Positions 7,297 to 14,268 of a DNA stretch of 17,787 nt are shown one piece after another; within the stretch, counting starts at the first letter, position 1, and every line of letters begins with the position of its first letter. Both the position numbers and the translations under genes were made by a program. The DNA is from JAAFIP01 sp043721235 (GTDB lineage Bacteria > Pseudomonadota > Gammaproteobacteria > Burkholderiales > Burkholderiaceae_C), in NCBI GenBank assembly GCA_043721235.1, contig JAYSRE010000248.1:1-17787 (forward strand), given 5' to 3'. The notes below the pieces were generated by a model that was given only the letters and a program-made list of their open reading frames with translations, was not told the origin of the DNA and did not search any database.

Positions 7297-10179
7297 TTAG
7301 GCGGGCACGGCCATGCTGGGTAGCGAAGGCTGCTGTGCACGCACCAAACGCCTAAGCTGTGGAATACAACTGCCGCAATTAGTTCCGCACCGCAAAGCGC
7401 TTTGCAGCTGCATTAGGCGCTCGCCATCACTGCCATGGCAGATTTGTAAGGTCTTTTCTATGGCACTTAGGTTCACATTAAAGCAGGCGCAGACTTGCGC
7501 GCTTTGGGCGGCTACTGCGCCAGGTGGTTTGGCGCCGGGGCTGAGTAACCATCTGCCGTAGGTGCTGGCATCCAGCTGGTCTTGTAGCAAGGTTTTTATC
7601 CATGCTTCGGCGCTGGTGTCACCGGCCAGCACAAAGCCTTGCAACTGCGCTGTGCCCGCTGCCCCTGCCGTGCTGCGCACCAATCTGGCGGTGCGGTGTT
7701 GGCCGCGTTTAGGGTCTGCATAGCGCAAACTGTCGTTGCCAGCCAAACCCAGCAGATTTTCGATGCGCGCCAGGGTATCGTCAGCTGGTGCGTAGGTGCT
7801 GGCTGCTCGAAACAGAATGCCGCGTTTGGCTGTATGCCCTGGGCTGGGGCTGTCGCTGCTGTTTTCTTCGCGGCCAAAAGGCACGCAGGTGGCAAATTCA
7901 AAGCGTGCCATCAGTGCTTGAAGGCCAGCGCGTGCCGTGTGGGCGCTACCCTCGGGCAACCAGGCAGCGGCCAGCAGCGTCCACGGCATTTCAGCGCGCA
8001 GTATTTTCACAGCAGCGTGTTTCAGCTCGGGTTGTTTGCTGCTGGGACAGTAGGCGCTGGTGGTGATAGCGTTTATGCCTGCAATAGGATCGCCACCGCT
8101 GCTACGACCACTGAGGTAGGCGCTGCCCCAATGCATGGCAATAAAAGCCTGGCCCATGCCAATCTCGTCGTTGCTTTGCACCGGCAGCATGATAGAGCCG
8201 CGCTTGCTGGTAACGTGCACTAAGTCGCCTTCTTTTAGCCTGCGGCGCACCATGTCTTGGCGGTTCATTTGCACGCTGGGTTCAGCCGCGTGGCCGAACA
8301 AACGGCCCAGTGTGCCAGTGCGGCTCATGCCATGCCATTGGTCGCGCAGCCGACCTGTGTTCAAGCTAAATGGGTAGCGCGAATCGCGCTGCTCTGAGGT
8401 GGGTGTGTAGACCGTGTTGACAAAGCTGGCTTTGCCGTTGGCTGTAGGGAAAATGCCGTCTTCGTACAGGCGCGCCTTGCCTACGACATCGCCTAGCTTG
8501 AAGGGCCATTGCTGCGCAGCTTGTTCAATTTTGGCGTAGGTTAAGCCAGTGATGTCGAGGTCGCGGCCCCGCGTGCTTTCGCGGTGTTCGTTCCAGATAA
8601 CTTCGGCTGTGGGGTAGTCAAATAAATGTGATCTGACCCCATTTATGACCCCATTTAAACTACTTAATTGGCCTGCGAGGCGTTGAGCAAAATCTACGGC
8701 GATGCTCCAGTCATGGCGCGTCTCACCAGGAGCGGGTACTGCTGGCAGTACGCGGCTGATGCGGCGCTCGCTATTGGTGACAGTGCCGTCTTTTTCGCCC
8801 CAAGTGGTGGCCGGTAGCAGCAGGTCGGCGTACTGGCAAGTTTCGGCGGTGGCAAAAGCCTCTTGCACTATGACCAGGTCGCAGCGCTCTAGCGCGCGGC
8901 GCACAGTGGCCTGGTCGGGCATGCTTTGCGCGGGGTTGGTGCAGGCAATCCACAGCGCTTTGATCTCGCCGTCGGCTGCCGCCTGGAACATCTCGACAGC
9001 CGTCTTGCCTGGCTTGCTGGGGACATCTGCTACACCCCACAGCGCGGCCACTTCGGCGCGGTGCGCGGGGTTGGCCATGTCGCGGTGGGCGCTAATCAGG
9101 TTGGCCAAGCCGCCCACTTCACGACCACCCATGGCGTTGGGCTGGCCTGTGAGTGAGAATGGGCCCGCACCGGGTTTGCCAATCTGGCCAGTGGCCAAGT
9201 GCAGGTTAATCAAAGCTGCATTTTTAGCCGTGCCGCTGCTGGACTGGTTCAGGCCTTGGCAGTAAAGGCTTAGCGTTGAGCAGCGGGCGGCTTTGCCGCT
9301 GCCTACACCAGCAAACAGTTTGGCGGCGGCAAACAGGTCTGATTTGGTGATGCCGCAGGTCTGCGCTACCAGCTCAGGGGTGTAGTCGCGCACGGTGGCT
9401 TTCAAGTCGTCAAAACCTTGGGTGTGCGCCGCAATATAGGAGCTGTCTAGCCAGCCTTCCCAGAGCATGGTGTGCAGCATGCCGTTAAACAGCATCACAT
9501 CGGTACCGGGCTGTACTGGCAGGTACAGGTCGGCTATTTCGGCAGTGTCTGTTTTGCGTGGATCTGCAAAAATAATTTTGAGCTGCGGGTTGTTTTTCTT
9601 TGCATCTTCAATACGGCGAAACAGTATGGGGTGGGCATACGCAGTGTTACTGCCCACTATGAATATAGTGTCGGCGTGGTTGACATCGTCGTAGCAGTTG
9701 GGAGGCGCGTCAGCACCCAGTGTTTGCTTGTAGCCCGCTACCGCGCTGCTCATGCACAAGCGCGAGTTGGTGTCGATGTTGTTGGTGCCAATCAACCCCT
9801 TGGCCAGCTTGTTGAAAACATAATAGTCTTCGGTCAGCAATTGGCCGCTCACGTAAAAGCCCACCGCATCAGGGCCATGCTCTGCGATGATTTGGGAAAA
9901 TGTAGTGGCGGCAAAGCCTAGCGCATGGTTCCAGCTTACGGCTTTGGGTGCTGCAGTGCGGTGCTCCCGGCGCATGGGGTGCAGCAAACGTGTTTGCTTT
10001 GTAATAGGCGCGCTGGCCGTGAGGTGCAGGGTGGAGCCTTTGGTGCACAGACGGCCAAAGTTGGCAGGGTGGTCGGGGTCACCACGCACGCCGGTGATTT
10101 GCGCGCCCTGGCTTTCAATAATGACACCACAACCTACCCCGCAATAGGGGCAGGTCGATTTAGTTTCGCGCAAGCTCAT
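7297..10179 (-). CDS. nasA: Assimilatory nitrate reductase catalytic subunit (Mo-bisMGD, Fe-S)
   Basis: Cytoplasmic molybdoenzyme of 960 aa that reduces nitrate to nitrite. The N-terminal [4Fe-4S] domain has Cys10, Cys13, Cys17 and Cys45 (CPYCGVGCGV and RLCTKG). The likely Mo ligand is Cys142 in TNSRLCMSS, as in Nap/NasA enzymes. The molybdopterin oxidoreductase body follows, then a dinucleotide-binding domain (FSLNTGRLRDQWHGMSRTG, near 630-650). The C-terminus is a BFD-type [2Fe-2S] domain with Cys897, Cys899, Cys935 and Cys938, typical of the NasA/NarB subgroup. The start overlaps the nirD stop as ATGA, indicating translational coupling. A short AT-rich in-frame insertion is present where the gene reads SLNGVINGVRSHLF. 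Confidence 0.97.
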   Translation of the reverse strand: MSLRETKSTCPYCGVGCGVIIESQGAQITGVRGDPDHPANFGRLCTKGSTLHLTASAPITKQTRLLHPMRREHRTAAPKAVSWNHALGFAATTFSQIIAEHGPDAVGFYVSGQLLTEDYYVFNKLAKGLIGTNNIDTNSRLCMSSAVAGYKQTLGADAPPNCYDDVNHADTIFIVGSNTAYAHPILFRRIEDAKKNNPQLKIIFADPRKTDTAEIADLYLPVQPGTDVMLFNGMLHTMLWEGWLDSSYIAAHTQGFDDLKATVRDYTPELVAQTCGITKSDLFAAAKLFAGVGSGKAARCSTLSLYCQGLNQSSSGTAKNAALINLHLATGQIGKPGAGPFSLTGQPNAMGGREVGGLANLISAHRDMANPAHRAEVAALWGVADVPSKPGKTAVEMFQAAADGEIKALWIACTNPAQSMPDQATVRRALERCDLVIVQEAFATAETCQYADLLLPATTWGEKDGTVTNSERRISRVLPAVPAPGETRHDWSIAVDFAQRLAGQLSSLNGVINGVRSHLFDYPTAEVIWNEHRESTRGRDLDITGLTYAKIEQAAQQWPFKLGDVVGKARLYEDGIFPTANGKASFVNTVYTPTSEQRDSRYPFSLNTGRLRDQWHGMSRTGTLGRLFGHAAEPSVQMNRQDMVRRRLKEGDLVHVTSKRGSIMLPVQSNDEIGMGQAFIAMHWGSAYLSGRSSGGDPIAGINAITTSAYCPSSKQPELKHAAVKILRAEMPWTLLAAAWLPEGSAHTARAGLQALMARFEFATCVPFGREENSSDSPSPGHTAKRGILFRAASTYAPADDTLARIENLLGLAGNDSLRYADPKRGQHRTARLVRSTAGAAGTAQLQGFVLAGDTSAEAWIKTLLQDQLDASTYGRWLLSPGAKPPGAVAAQSAQVCACFNVNLSAIEKTLQICHGSDGERLMQLQSALRCGTNCGSCIPQLRRLVRAQQPSLPSMAVPA
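8621..8660 (-). repeat. REP-like AAATGGGGTCA motif pair inside nasA
   Basis: On the minus strand AAATGGGGTCA occurs twice in tandem, separated by one T; the second copy continues as GATCACATTT and so forms an imperfect palindrome AAATGGGGTC-AGA-TCACATTT-like. The patch is much richer in A/T than the surrounding gene and keeps the reading frame. GGGGTCA-type motifs recall short palindromic elements linked to REP-associated transposases; that link is from memory and not tested here. Confidence 0.55.
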
Positions 10180-10562
10180 GCAATTAAAGACGCTTTCAGT
10201 TCGGGGCCGGCCAATGGCTTGGCCAGGTCCATCGCGTGGGTGGCCAGCTCATGGCTGTCTAAATACACTTCTCCGTCGGTAACTTGCACAGCAAACTTGG
10301 GCGTGCAGCCTTCGTCTGGTGCCCGAGCGCAGCCATCTGCAAAACTAATGTTCCAGTTGTGCAAAGGGCAGGCTACGCTTTCACCGTGCACAATGCCTTG
10401 GGACAGCGGGCCGCCTTTGTGGGGGCAGCGGTCTAGCAGGGCGAATACTTTGTCTTCACTATTCCTGAAGACGGCCACATCCATGCCTTGTGCGCGCGTG
10501 ATGCGGCGTGAGCCTAAGACAGGGATGTCTTTGACTAAGCAGATTTTTTTCCAGGTGATCAT
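10176..10562 (-). CDS. nirD: Nitrite reductase [NAD(P)H] small subunit, Rieske-type
   Basis: Small subunit of 128 aa that works with NirB in reducing nitrite to ammonium in the cytoplasm. A Rieske [2Fe-2S] site is complete: Cys46-x-His48 in RCPHKGG and Cys65-x2-His68 in ACPLHNW. Some NirD proteins, such as that of E. coli, lack these ligands, so this one probably carries a cluster. The stop overlaps the nasA start (ATGA). No clear Shine-Dalgarno precedes the ATG at 10562. Unusually, nirD is separated from nirB by 293 bp filled by an inverted-repeat element ending 28 bases before the start codon. Confidence 0.96.
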   Translation of the reverse strand: MITWKKICLVKDIPVLGSRRITRAQGMDVAVFRNSEDKVFALLDRCPHKGGPLSQGIVHGESVACPLHNWNISFADGCARAPDEGCTPKFAVQVTDGEVYLDSHELATHAMDLAKPLAGPELKASLIA

Positions 10563-10590
10563 TTTGGTGGTTGGTTATTTGAGGTCGAAA

Positions 10591-10845
10591 TCGGACTACC
10601 GGACGCGAAAGACGCTAAGGTTGCGCGAAGGACGCGAAATAAGAGAAAAATGAAGAAAAAATAAAATACAAGTTATTTAAAAAATAAAAATAAAAATAAA
10701 AATAAAAATAAAAATAAAAATAAAAATAAAAATAAAAATGCGACAATTTTTTTAGCATTCAATTAATTCAGCTCGGTTCAGTATTTTTTGTATTCCTTTC
10801 GCGTCCTTCGCGTAACCTTAGCGCTCTTCGCGTCCGGCAGTCCGT
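10591..10845. mobile_element. MITE-like element with 49-bp terminal inverted repeats in the nirB-nirD gap
   Basis: Left arm 10591-10639 and right arm 10797-10845 are inverted repeats with 43 of 49 bases matching. The arms are built of short units of the type GGACGCGAA, AGACGCTAA, TGCGCGAAG, GGACGCGAA. The 157-bp interior (10640-10796) is A/T-rich and holds ten AAAAAT units; it has no open reading frame of note. The element fills the 10563-10855 gap: it ends ten bases after the nirB stop and 28 bases before the nirD start. I found no clear target-site duplication. In RNA the arms could pair into a long hairpin between the two cistrons. Confidence 0.75.
10680..10739. repeat. Hexanucleotide tandem repeat, ten AAAAAT units
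   Basis: Sixty bases of perfect AAAAAT repeated ten times, inside the nirB-nirD inverted-repeat element. T falls at every sixth base from 10685 to 10739. Such an uninterrupted short tandem repeat is prone to slipped-strand length change; being non-coding, a change would alter spacing or RNA folding, not reading frame. Confidence 0.95.
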
Positions 10846-10855
10846 ATTCAAATCT

Positions 10856-13312
10856 TCAAACAGCAATAGCCTCAAACTGGCGCGTGTCCACAGAAGCCTT
10901 GTCAAAGTCGAACCAGGGATCAGGCTCGCCATCCAGGGCGAATTGCAGGCGCTCCCACAGGGCTTTACGGCCTGCGTGGTCGTCCAGAATGCGTTTTTTC
11001 ACATAGTCCAAACCCACGCGCGATACATAGTGCACGGTGCGCTCCAGGTACCAGCCTTCTTGGCGGTACAGCTCGCAGAAAGCGCCGGTGTATTCCAGCA
11101 CTTCGGCTGCGGTTTTGACTTTGGTGAAAAAGTGGGCTACTTCGGTTTTGATGCCGCCGTTGCCAGCCACATACATTTCCCAGCCGCTGTCTACGCCAAT
11201 GATGCCTACGTCTTTAATGCCGGCTTCTGCGCAGTTACGTGGGCAGCCTGATACTGCGAATTTAACTTTGTGCGGTGCGTACATGCGCCACATGGCGCGC
11301 TCCAGGTCTTTGCCCATTTGGGTGCTGTCTTGCGTGCCCATGCGGCACCATTCGCTGCCTACGCAGGTTTTTACGGTACGCAGGGCTTTGGCATAGGCAT
11401 GGCCGCTGGGCATGCCGATGTCTTTCCACACGTTGACCAGGTCTTCTTTTTTCACACCCAACAGGTCGATGCGCTGGCCGCCAGTCACCTTGACGGTAGG
11501 GATGTTGTATTTGTCCACCGCATCGGCAATGCGGCGCAGCTCGCTGGAGGTGGTCTCGCCGCCCCACATGCGCGGAATCACGCTGTAGGTGCCATCTTTT
11601 TGAATGTTGGCGTGTGAGCGCTCGTTGATAAAGCGGCTTTGCGGGTCGTCTTTGGCTTCTTTGGGCCACGACGATGTGACGTAGTAGTTAACCGCAGGGC
11701 GGCAGCTGGCGCAGCCGTTGGGGGTTTTCCACTGCATCGCGTCGTACACGCTTTGGATGGTCAGCAGCTTGTGGGCCACAATAGTTTCGCGCACGGCTTG
11801 GTGGCCGTGGTCGGTGCAGCCGCACATGGCTTTGAGCTTGGGTGTGGCAGAGTAGTCGCCACCGGCGGTGAACATTAAAATTTGCTCAACCAAGCCAGTG
11901 CAAGAGCCGCAAGATGCGCTGGCCTTGGTGTGCTTTTTTACCTCGTCTAAAGTAAACAAACCCTTTTCGCGGATGGCTTTGCAAATGCTGCCTTTGTTAA
12001 CACCGTTGCAGCCGCAGACCTCGTCGCTGTCTAGCATGCTGGCCGCTTTGGTGTGGCCTTGGTGGCCTACATCGCCAATGCCATTGTTGATGGCGGCTTC
12101 ACCAAACATGAGTTTGTCACGGATGTCAGACACGTTTTTGCCAGCGCGCAGCAGTTTGAAGTAGTAGCTGCCGTCCACCGTGTCGCCATACAAACAGGCA
12201 CCGATAAGTTTGTCGTCTTTGAGCACCAACTTTTTGTATACCCCGCCAAACGGGTCGCTCATGACAATTTCTTCAGTGCCTTCGCCGCCAGAAAAGTCGC
12301 CTGCACTGAACAGGTCAATGCCGGTGACTTTGAGCTTGGTAGAAGTTAACGAACCGCTGTAGCGGCCAATACCAAACTGCGCCAGATGGTTGGCGGCCAC
12401 TTTGGCCTGTTCAAACAGGGGGGCCACCAAACCATAGGCAATGCCCCGGTGCGCCGCACATTCGCCTACGCTGTAAATACGTGCATCGGTAATGGTTTGC
12501 AGGGTGTCGTTCACCACAATGCCGCGGTCACAGTGCAGGCGCATGGCTTGGGCCAGCGCGGTGTTGGGCCGAATGCCCACCGCCATAATCACCAAGTCGG
12601 TCGGAATTTCAGTGCCGTCTTTGAACTGCAGCGCCATCACGCGGCCGCTTTTGCCGCCATCCGCATTGCCCATCAGCGCTTGGGTTTGGCCGCCCATCAC
12701 AAATTTAAGGCCGCGTTCCTCCAGTGACTTTTGCAGCAAGCCGCCTGCGACAGCATCCAGCTGGCGCTCCATCAGTGTGGGCATCACGTGGACCACGGTA
12801 ACCTGCATGCCGCGCAGCATCAGGCCATTAGCAGCCTCCAGGCCGAGCAAGCCGCCGCCGATAACCACCGCTTTTTTGTATTTGCTAGAAGCTTCGATCA
12901 TGGCGTTGGTGTCGGCAATGTCGCGGTAGGCAATCACGCCCTCTAGGTCTTTGCCCGCAATAGGCAAAATAAACGGGTTTGAGCCCGTGCACATCAGCAG
13001 GCGGTCGTATTCCACCTCGGTGCCATCGTCAGCACGCACCGTGCGTTTTACGCGGTCAACCGCTACTACTTTTTTGCCTGCATGCAGGGTGATATTGTTT
13101 TCTTTGTACCAATCCCAGCTGTTTAGCACAATGTCATCGAGCGTTTGTTCGCCCGCCAATACAGGGCTGAGCAAGATGCGGTTGTAGTTGGGGTGGGGCT
13201 CTGCACCAAATACGGTTACGTCATACAGGTCGGGCGCAATCTTTAAAAGTTCTTCAATGGTGCGTACACCTGCCATGCCATTGCCCACCATCACTAACTT
13301 CGATTTCTTCAC
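10856..13312 (-). CDS. nirB: Nitrite reductase [NAD(P)H] large subunit
   Basis: Cytoplasmic enzyme of 818 aa that reduces nitrite to ammonium with NAD(P)H. Domains in order: FAD/NAD(P)-binding module (VMVGNGMAGVRTIEELL at 7-23; second nucleotide-binding glycine motif VVIGGGLLGLEAA at 149-161); two BFD-type [2Fe-2S] motifs, Cys433/435/468/471 and Cys497/499/534/537; and the nitrite/sulfite reductase domains with Cys650, Cys656, Cys690 and Cys694 (VGSEWCRMGTQDS, SGCPRNCAEA) ligating the [4Fe-4S]-siroheme centre. The start is GTG at 13312, with AAAGGAA four bases upstream, directly before the usual KKSKLVMVGNG-like N-terminus. It is the first gene of the cluster and has a sigma-54 promoter in front. 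Confidence 0.97.
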   Translation of the reverse strand: MKKSKLVMVGNGMAGVRTIEELLKIAPDLYDVTVFGAEPHPNYNRILLSPVLAGEQTLDDIVLNSWDWYKENNITLHAGKKVVAVDRVKRTVRADDGTEVEYDRLLMCTGSNPFILPIAGKDLEGVIAYRDIADTNAMIEASSKYKKAVVIGGGLLGLEAANGLMLRGMQVTVVHVMPTLMERQLDAVAGGLLQKSLEERGLKFVMGGQTQALMGNADGGKSGRVMALQFKDGTEIPTDLVIMAVGIRPNTALAQAMRLHCDRGIVVNDTLQTITDARIYSVGECAAHRGIAYGLVAPLFEQAKVAANHLAQFGIGRYSGSLTSTKLKVTGIDLFSAGDFSGGEGTEEIVMSDPFGGVYKKLVLKDDKLIGACLYGDTVDGSYYFKLLRAGKNVSDIRDKLMFGEAAINNGIGDVGHQGHTKAASMLDSDEVCGCNGVNKGSICKAIREKGLFTLDEVKKHTKASASCGSCTGLVEQILMFTAGGDYSATPKLKAMCGCTDHGHQAVRETIVAHKLLTIQSVYDAMQWKTPNGCASCRPAVNYYVTSSWPKEAKDDPQSRFINERSHANIQKDGTYSVIPRMWGGETTSSELRRIADAVDKYNIPTVKVTGGQRIDLLGVKKEDLVNVWKDIGMPSGHAYAKALRTVKTCVGSEWCRMGTQDSTQMGKDLERAMWRMYAPHKVKFAVSGCPRNCAEAGIKDVGIIGVDSGWEMYVAGNGGIKTEVAHFFTKVKTAAEVLEYTGAFCELYRQEGWYLERTVHYVSRVGLDYVKKRILDDHAGRKALWERLQFALDGEPDPWFDFDKASVDTRQFEAIAV

Positions 13313-13316
13313 AAGG

Positions 13317-13323
13317 TTCCTTT
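13317..13323 (-). promoter_or_regulatory. Ribosome binding site of nirB (supports GTG start)
   Basis: Minus-strand AAAGGAA lies four bases before the GTG at 13310-13312. No ATG in this frame is equally well placed; the next Met is residue 8, inside the conserved FAD-binding strand. Confidence 0.7.
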
Positions 13324-13353
13324 GTATTGCGCTGTATTTTTAAGAGACAATGG

Positions 13354-13369
13354 TGCAAACCCCATGCCA
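13354..13369 (-). promoter_or_regulatory. Sigma-54 (RpoN) -24/-12 promoter of the nir-nas cluster
   Basis: Minus-strand TGGCATGGGGTTTGCA matches the RpoN consensus TGGCAYRNNNNTTGCW at every specified position, with the invariant GG and GC in correct spacing. The predicted transcript start is near 13343, giving a leader of about 30 nt before the nirB GTG. The matching NtrC-type dyad lies just upstream. Confidence 0.85.
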
Positions 13370-13386
13370 AGCTGCACCACCTTTTG

Positions 13387-13403
13387 CGCACCAAGTTAGT
13401 GCA
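13387..13403 (-). promoter_or_regulatory. NtrC-type binding site
   Basis: Minus-strand TGCACTAACTTGGTGCG fits the NtrC dyad TGCACYA-N3-TGGTGCA except for the last base. Its centre is about 52 bases upstream of the predicted sigma-54 start, closer than the strongest known enhancers but comparable with the promoter-proximal sites of E. coli glnA. A further half-site TGGTGCA (plus-strand TGCACCA at 13373-13379) lies between dyad and promoter. The site also lies just upstream of the divergent S4-domain gene. Confidence 0.75.
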
Positions 13404-13420
13404 AATTTGTAAATTTCCCC

Positions 13421-14155
13421 ATGACCGACCCCATTCGCCTTGCTAAACGCCTTGCTGAGCTGGTGCCCTGTTCGCGCAGCCAAGCCGAGCAGTACATTGA
13501 AGGCGGCTGGGTACGGGTGAACGGCCAGGTGCAAGAAAGCCCGCAGCACCGCGTCACCCACGAACGCATTGAGCTAGACCCCAACGCCACTTTGCTGGAC
13601 AGCGTGCCCATGACCGTGCTGCTGCACAAGCCCGCTGGCTACGACTGGGGCGATGGACGCAAACCTGCCGGTGAGCTGCTGCTGGACGCACACCGCAGCA
13701 AGGCTGACCGCTCGGGCGTGCGCCTGCTGCAGCGCCACCTGCGCGAGCAAGTGTGCGTAACTCCGCTGGAGGCCGGGGCCAGTGGGCTGGTGGTGTTTAC
13801 GCAAGATTTCCCGGTTCGCCGCAAGCTGTGGGACGATGCTGCAGGCGTTGAAAACGAAGTGATTGTGGACGTGACTGGCGCAGTGACTGAAGACACGCTG
13901 CGTGCGCTGAACCGTCCGCTGGTGCGTAACCAGCGGCCCGTGCTGCTGGCCAAAGTGGCCCTGAGCAAGCAAACCGAAGCGTTGACGGGGCTGCGCTTTG
14001 CGGTCAAAGGGGGCGAGCTGGGCGCGATTGCCATGGTGTGCGAGCACGCAGGGCTGGTGGTGGTGGGCATGAAGCGCATTCGCGTAGGCCGTGTGCCTTT
14101 GTCAGACTTGGCGCTGGGGCAATGGCGGTTTTTGCTGCCGCATGAACGGTTTTAA
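13421..14155 (+). CDS. S4-domain RsuA/RluF-like pseudouridine synthase homologue with altered active site
   Basis: Protein of 244 aa. Residues about 5-50 form an S4 RNA-binding domain (RLAKRLAELVPCSRSQAEQY, then GGWVRVNGQ). The rest resembles the RsuA/RluB/RluF synthase fold, with VLLHKPAGYD (66-75), SGLVVFTQD (121-129) and a C-terminal MKRIRVGRVPLSDLALGQWR motif typical of the family. The catalytic motif, normally GRLDxxTxGL or GRLDxxSxGL, reads TPLEAGASGL (114-123), so the essential Asp is replaced by Glu117 and the preceding Arg by Pro. It may bind rRNA without modifying it. My memory is that related Comamonadaceae proteins share PLE here, so this could be a distinct subfamily. It is divergent from nirB; no clear Shine-Dalgarno is seen before the ATG. 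Confidence 0.85.
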   Translation: MTDPIRLAKRLAELVPCSRSQAEQYIEGGWVRVNGQVQESPQHRVTHERIELDPNATLLDSVPMTVLLHKPAGYDWGDGRKPAGELLLDAHRSKADRSGVRLLQRHLREQVCVTPLEAGASGLVVFTQDFPVRRKLWDDAAGVENEVIVDVTGAVTEDTLRALNRPLVRNQRPVLLAKVALSKQTEALTGLRFAVKGGELGAIAMVCEHAGLVVVGMKRIRVGRVPLSDLALGQWRFLLPHERF

Positions 14156-14160
14156 GCGCG

Positions 14161-14219
14161 TTTTAGCCCTGTCGCCCAAGGAAATGCTCAATAGTTAGCT
14201 ATATATTTTATAGTAACGG
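14161..14219 (+). repeat. Dispersed repeat copy R4, gap between S4-domain gene and nasT
   Basis: Plus-strand TTTTAGCCCTGTC, GCCCAAGGAAATGCT, CAATAGTTAGCTATAT, then TTTATAGTAACG. It starts six bases after the stop of the S4-domain gene and shares the 5' flank TTTAGCCCT-TCGCCC with R2. GTTA/TAAC and TATA/TATA can pair across its A/T-rich 3' half. The remaining bases to 14268 show no recognisable feature. Confidence 0.85.
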
Positions 14220-14268
14220 CATATTGGCAAGGGCGGCGTTGGCAGGCTCAATTGTTCAGCAGGGCGGC

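Noticed and set aside
10591..10845. CRISPR array or integron attC site
   Set aside because: There is one inverted repeat pair and a simple hexamer tract, with no regular direct repeats and spacers, no cas genes and no integrase.
13313..13342. NasT-target two-hairpin leader RNA upstream of nirB
   Set aside because: The predicted leader after the sigma-54 start is about 30 nt and cannot hold two hairpins with the required hexanucleotide loops.
13351..13379. Hairpin TGGTGCA...TGCACCA upstream of nirB as an RNA regulatory stem
   Set aside because: It overlaps the sigma-54 promoter and lies upstream of the predicted start, so it would not be transcribed; the arms are better explained as NtrC half-site and -12 element.
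14156..14268. Small gene between the S4-domain gene and nasT
   Set aside because: The stretch is repeat R4 plus sequence without a start codon and ribosome binding site followed by a meaningful frame.
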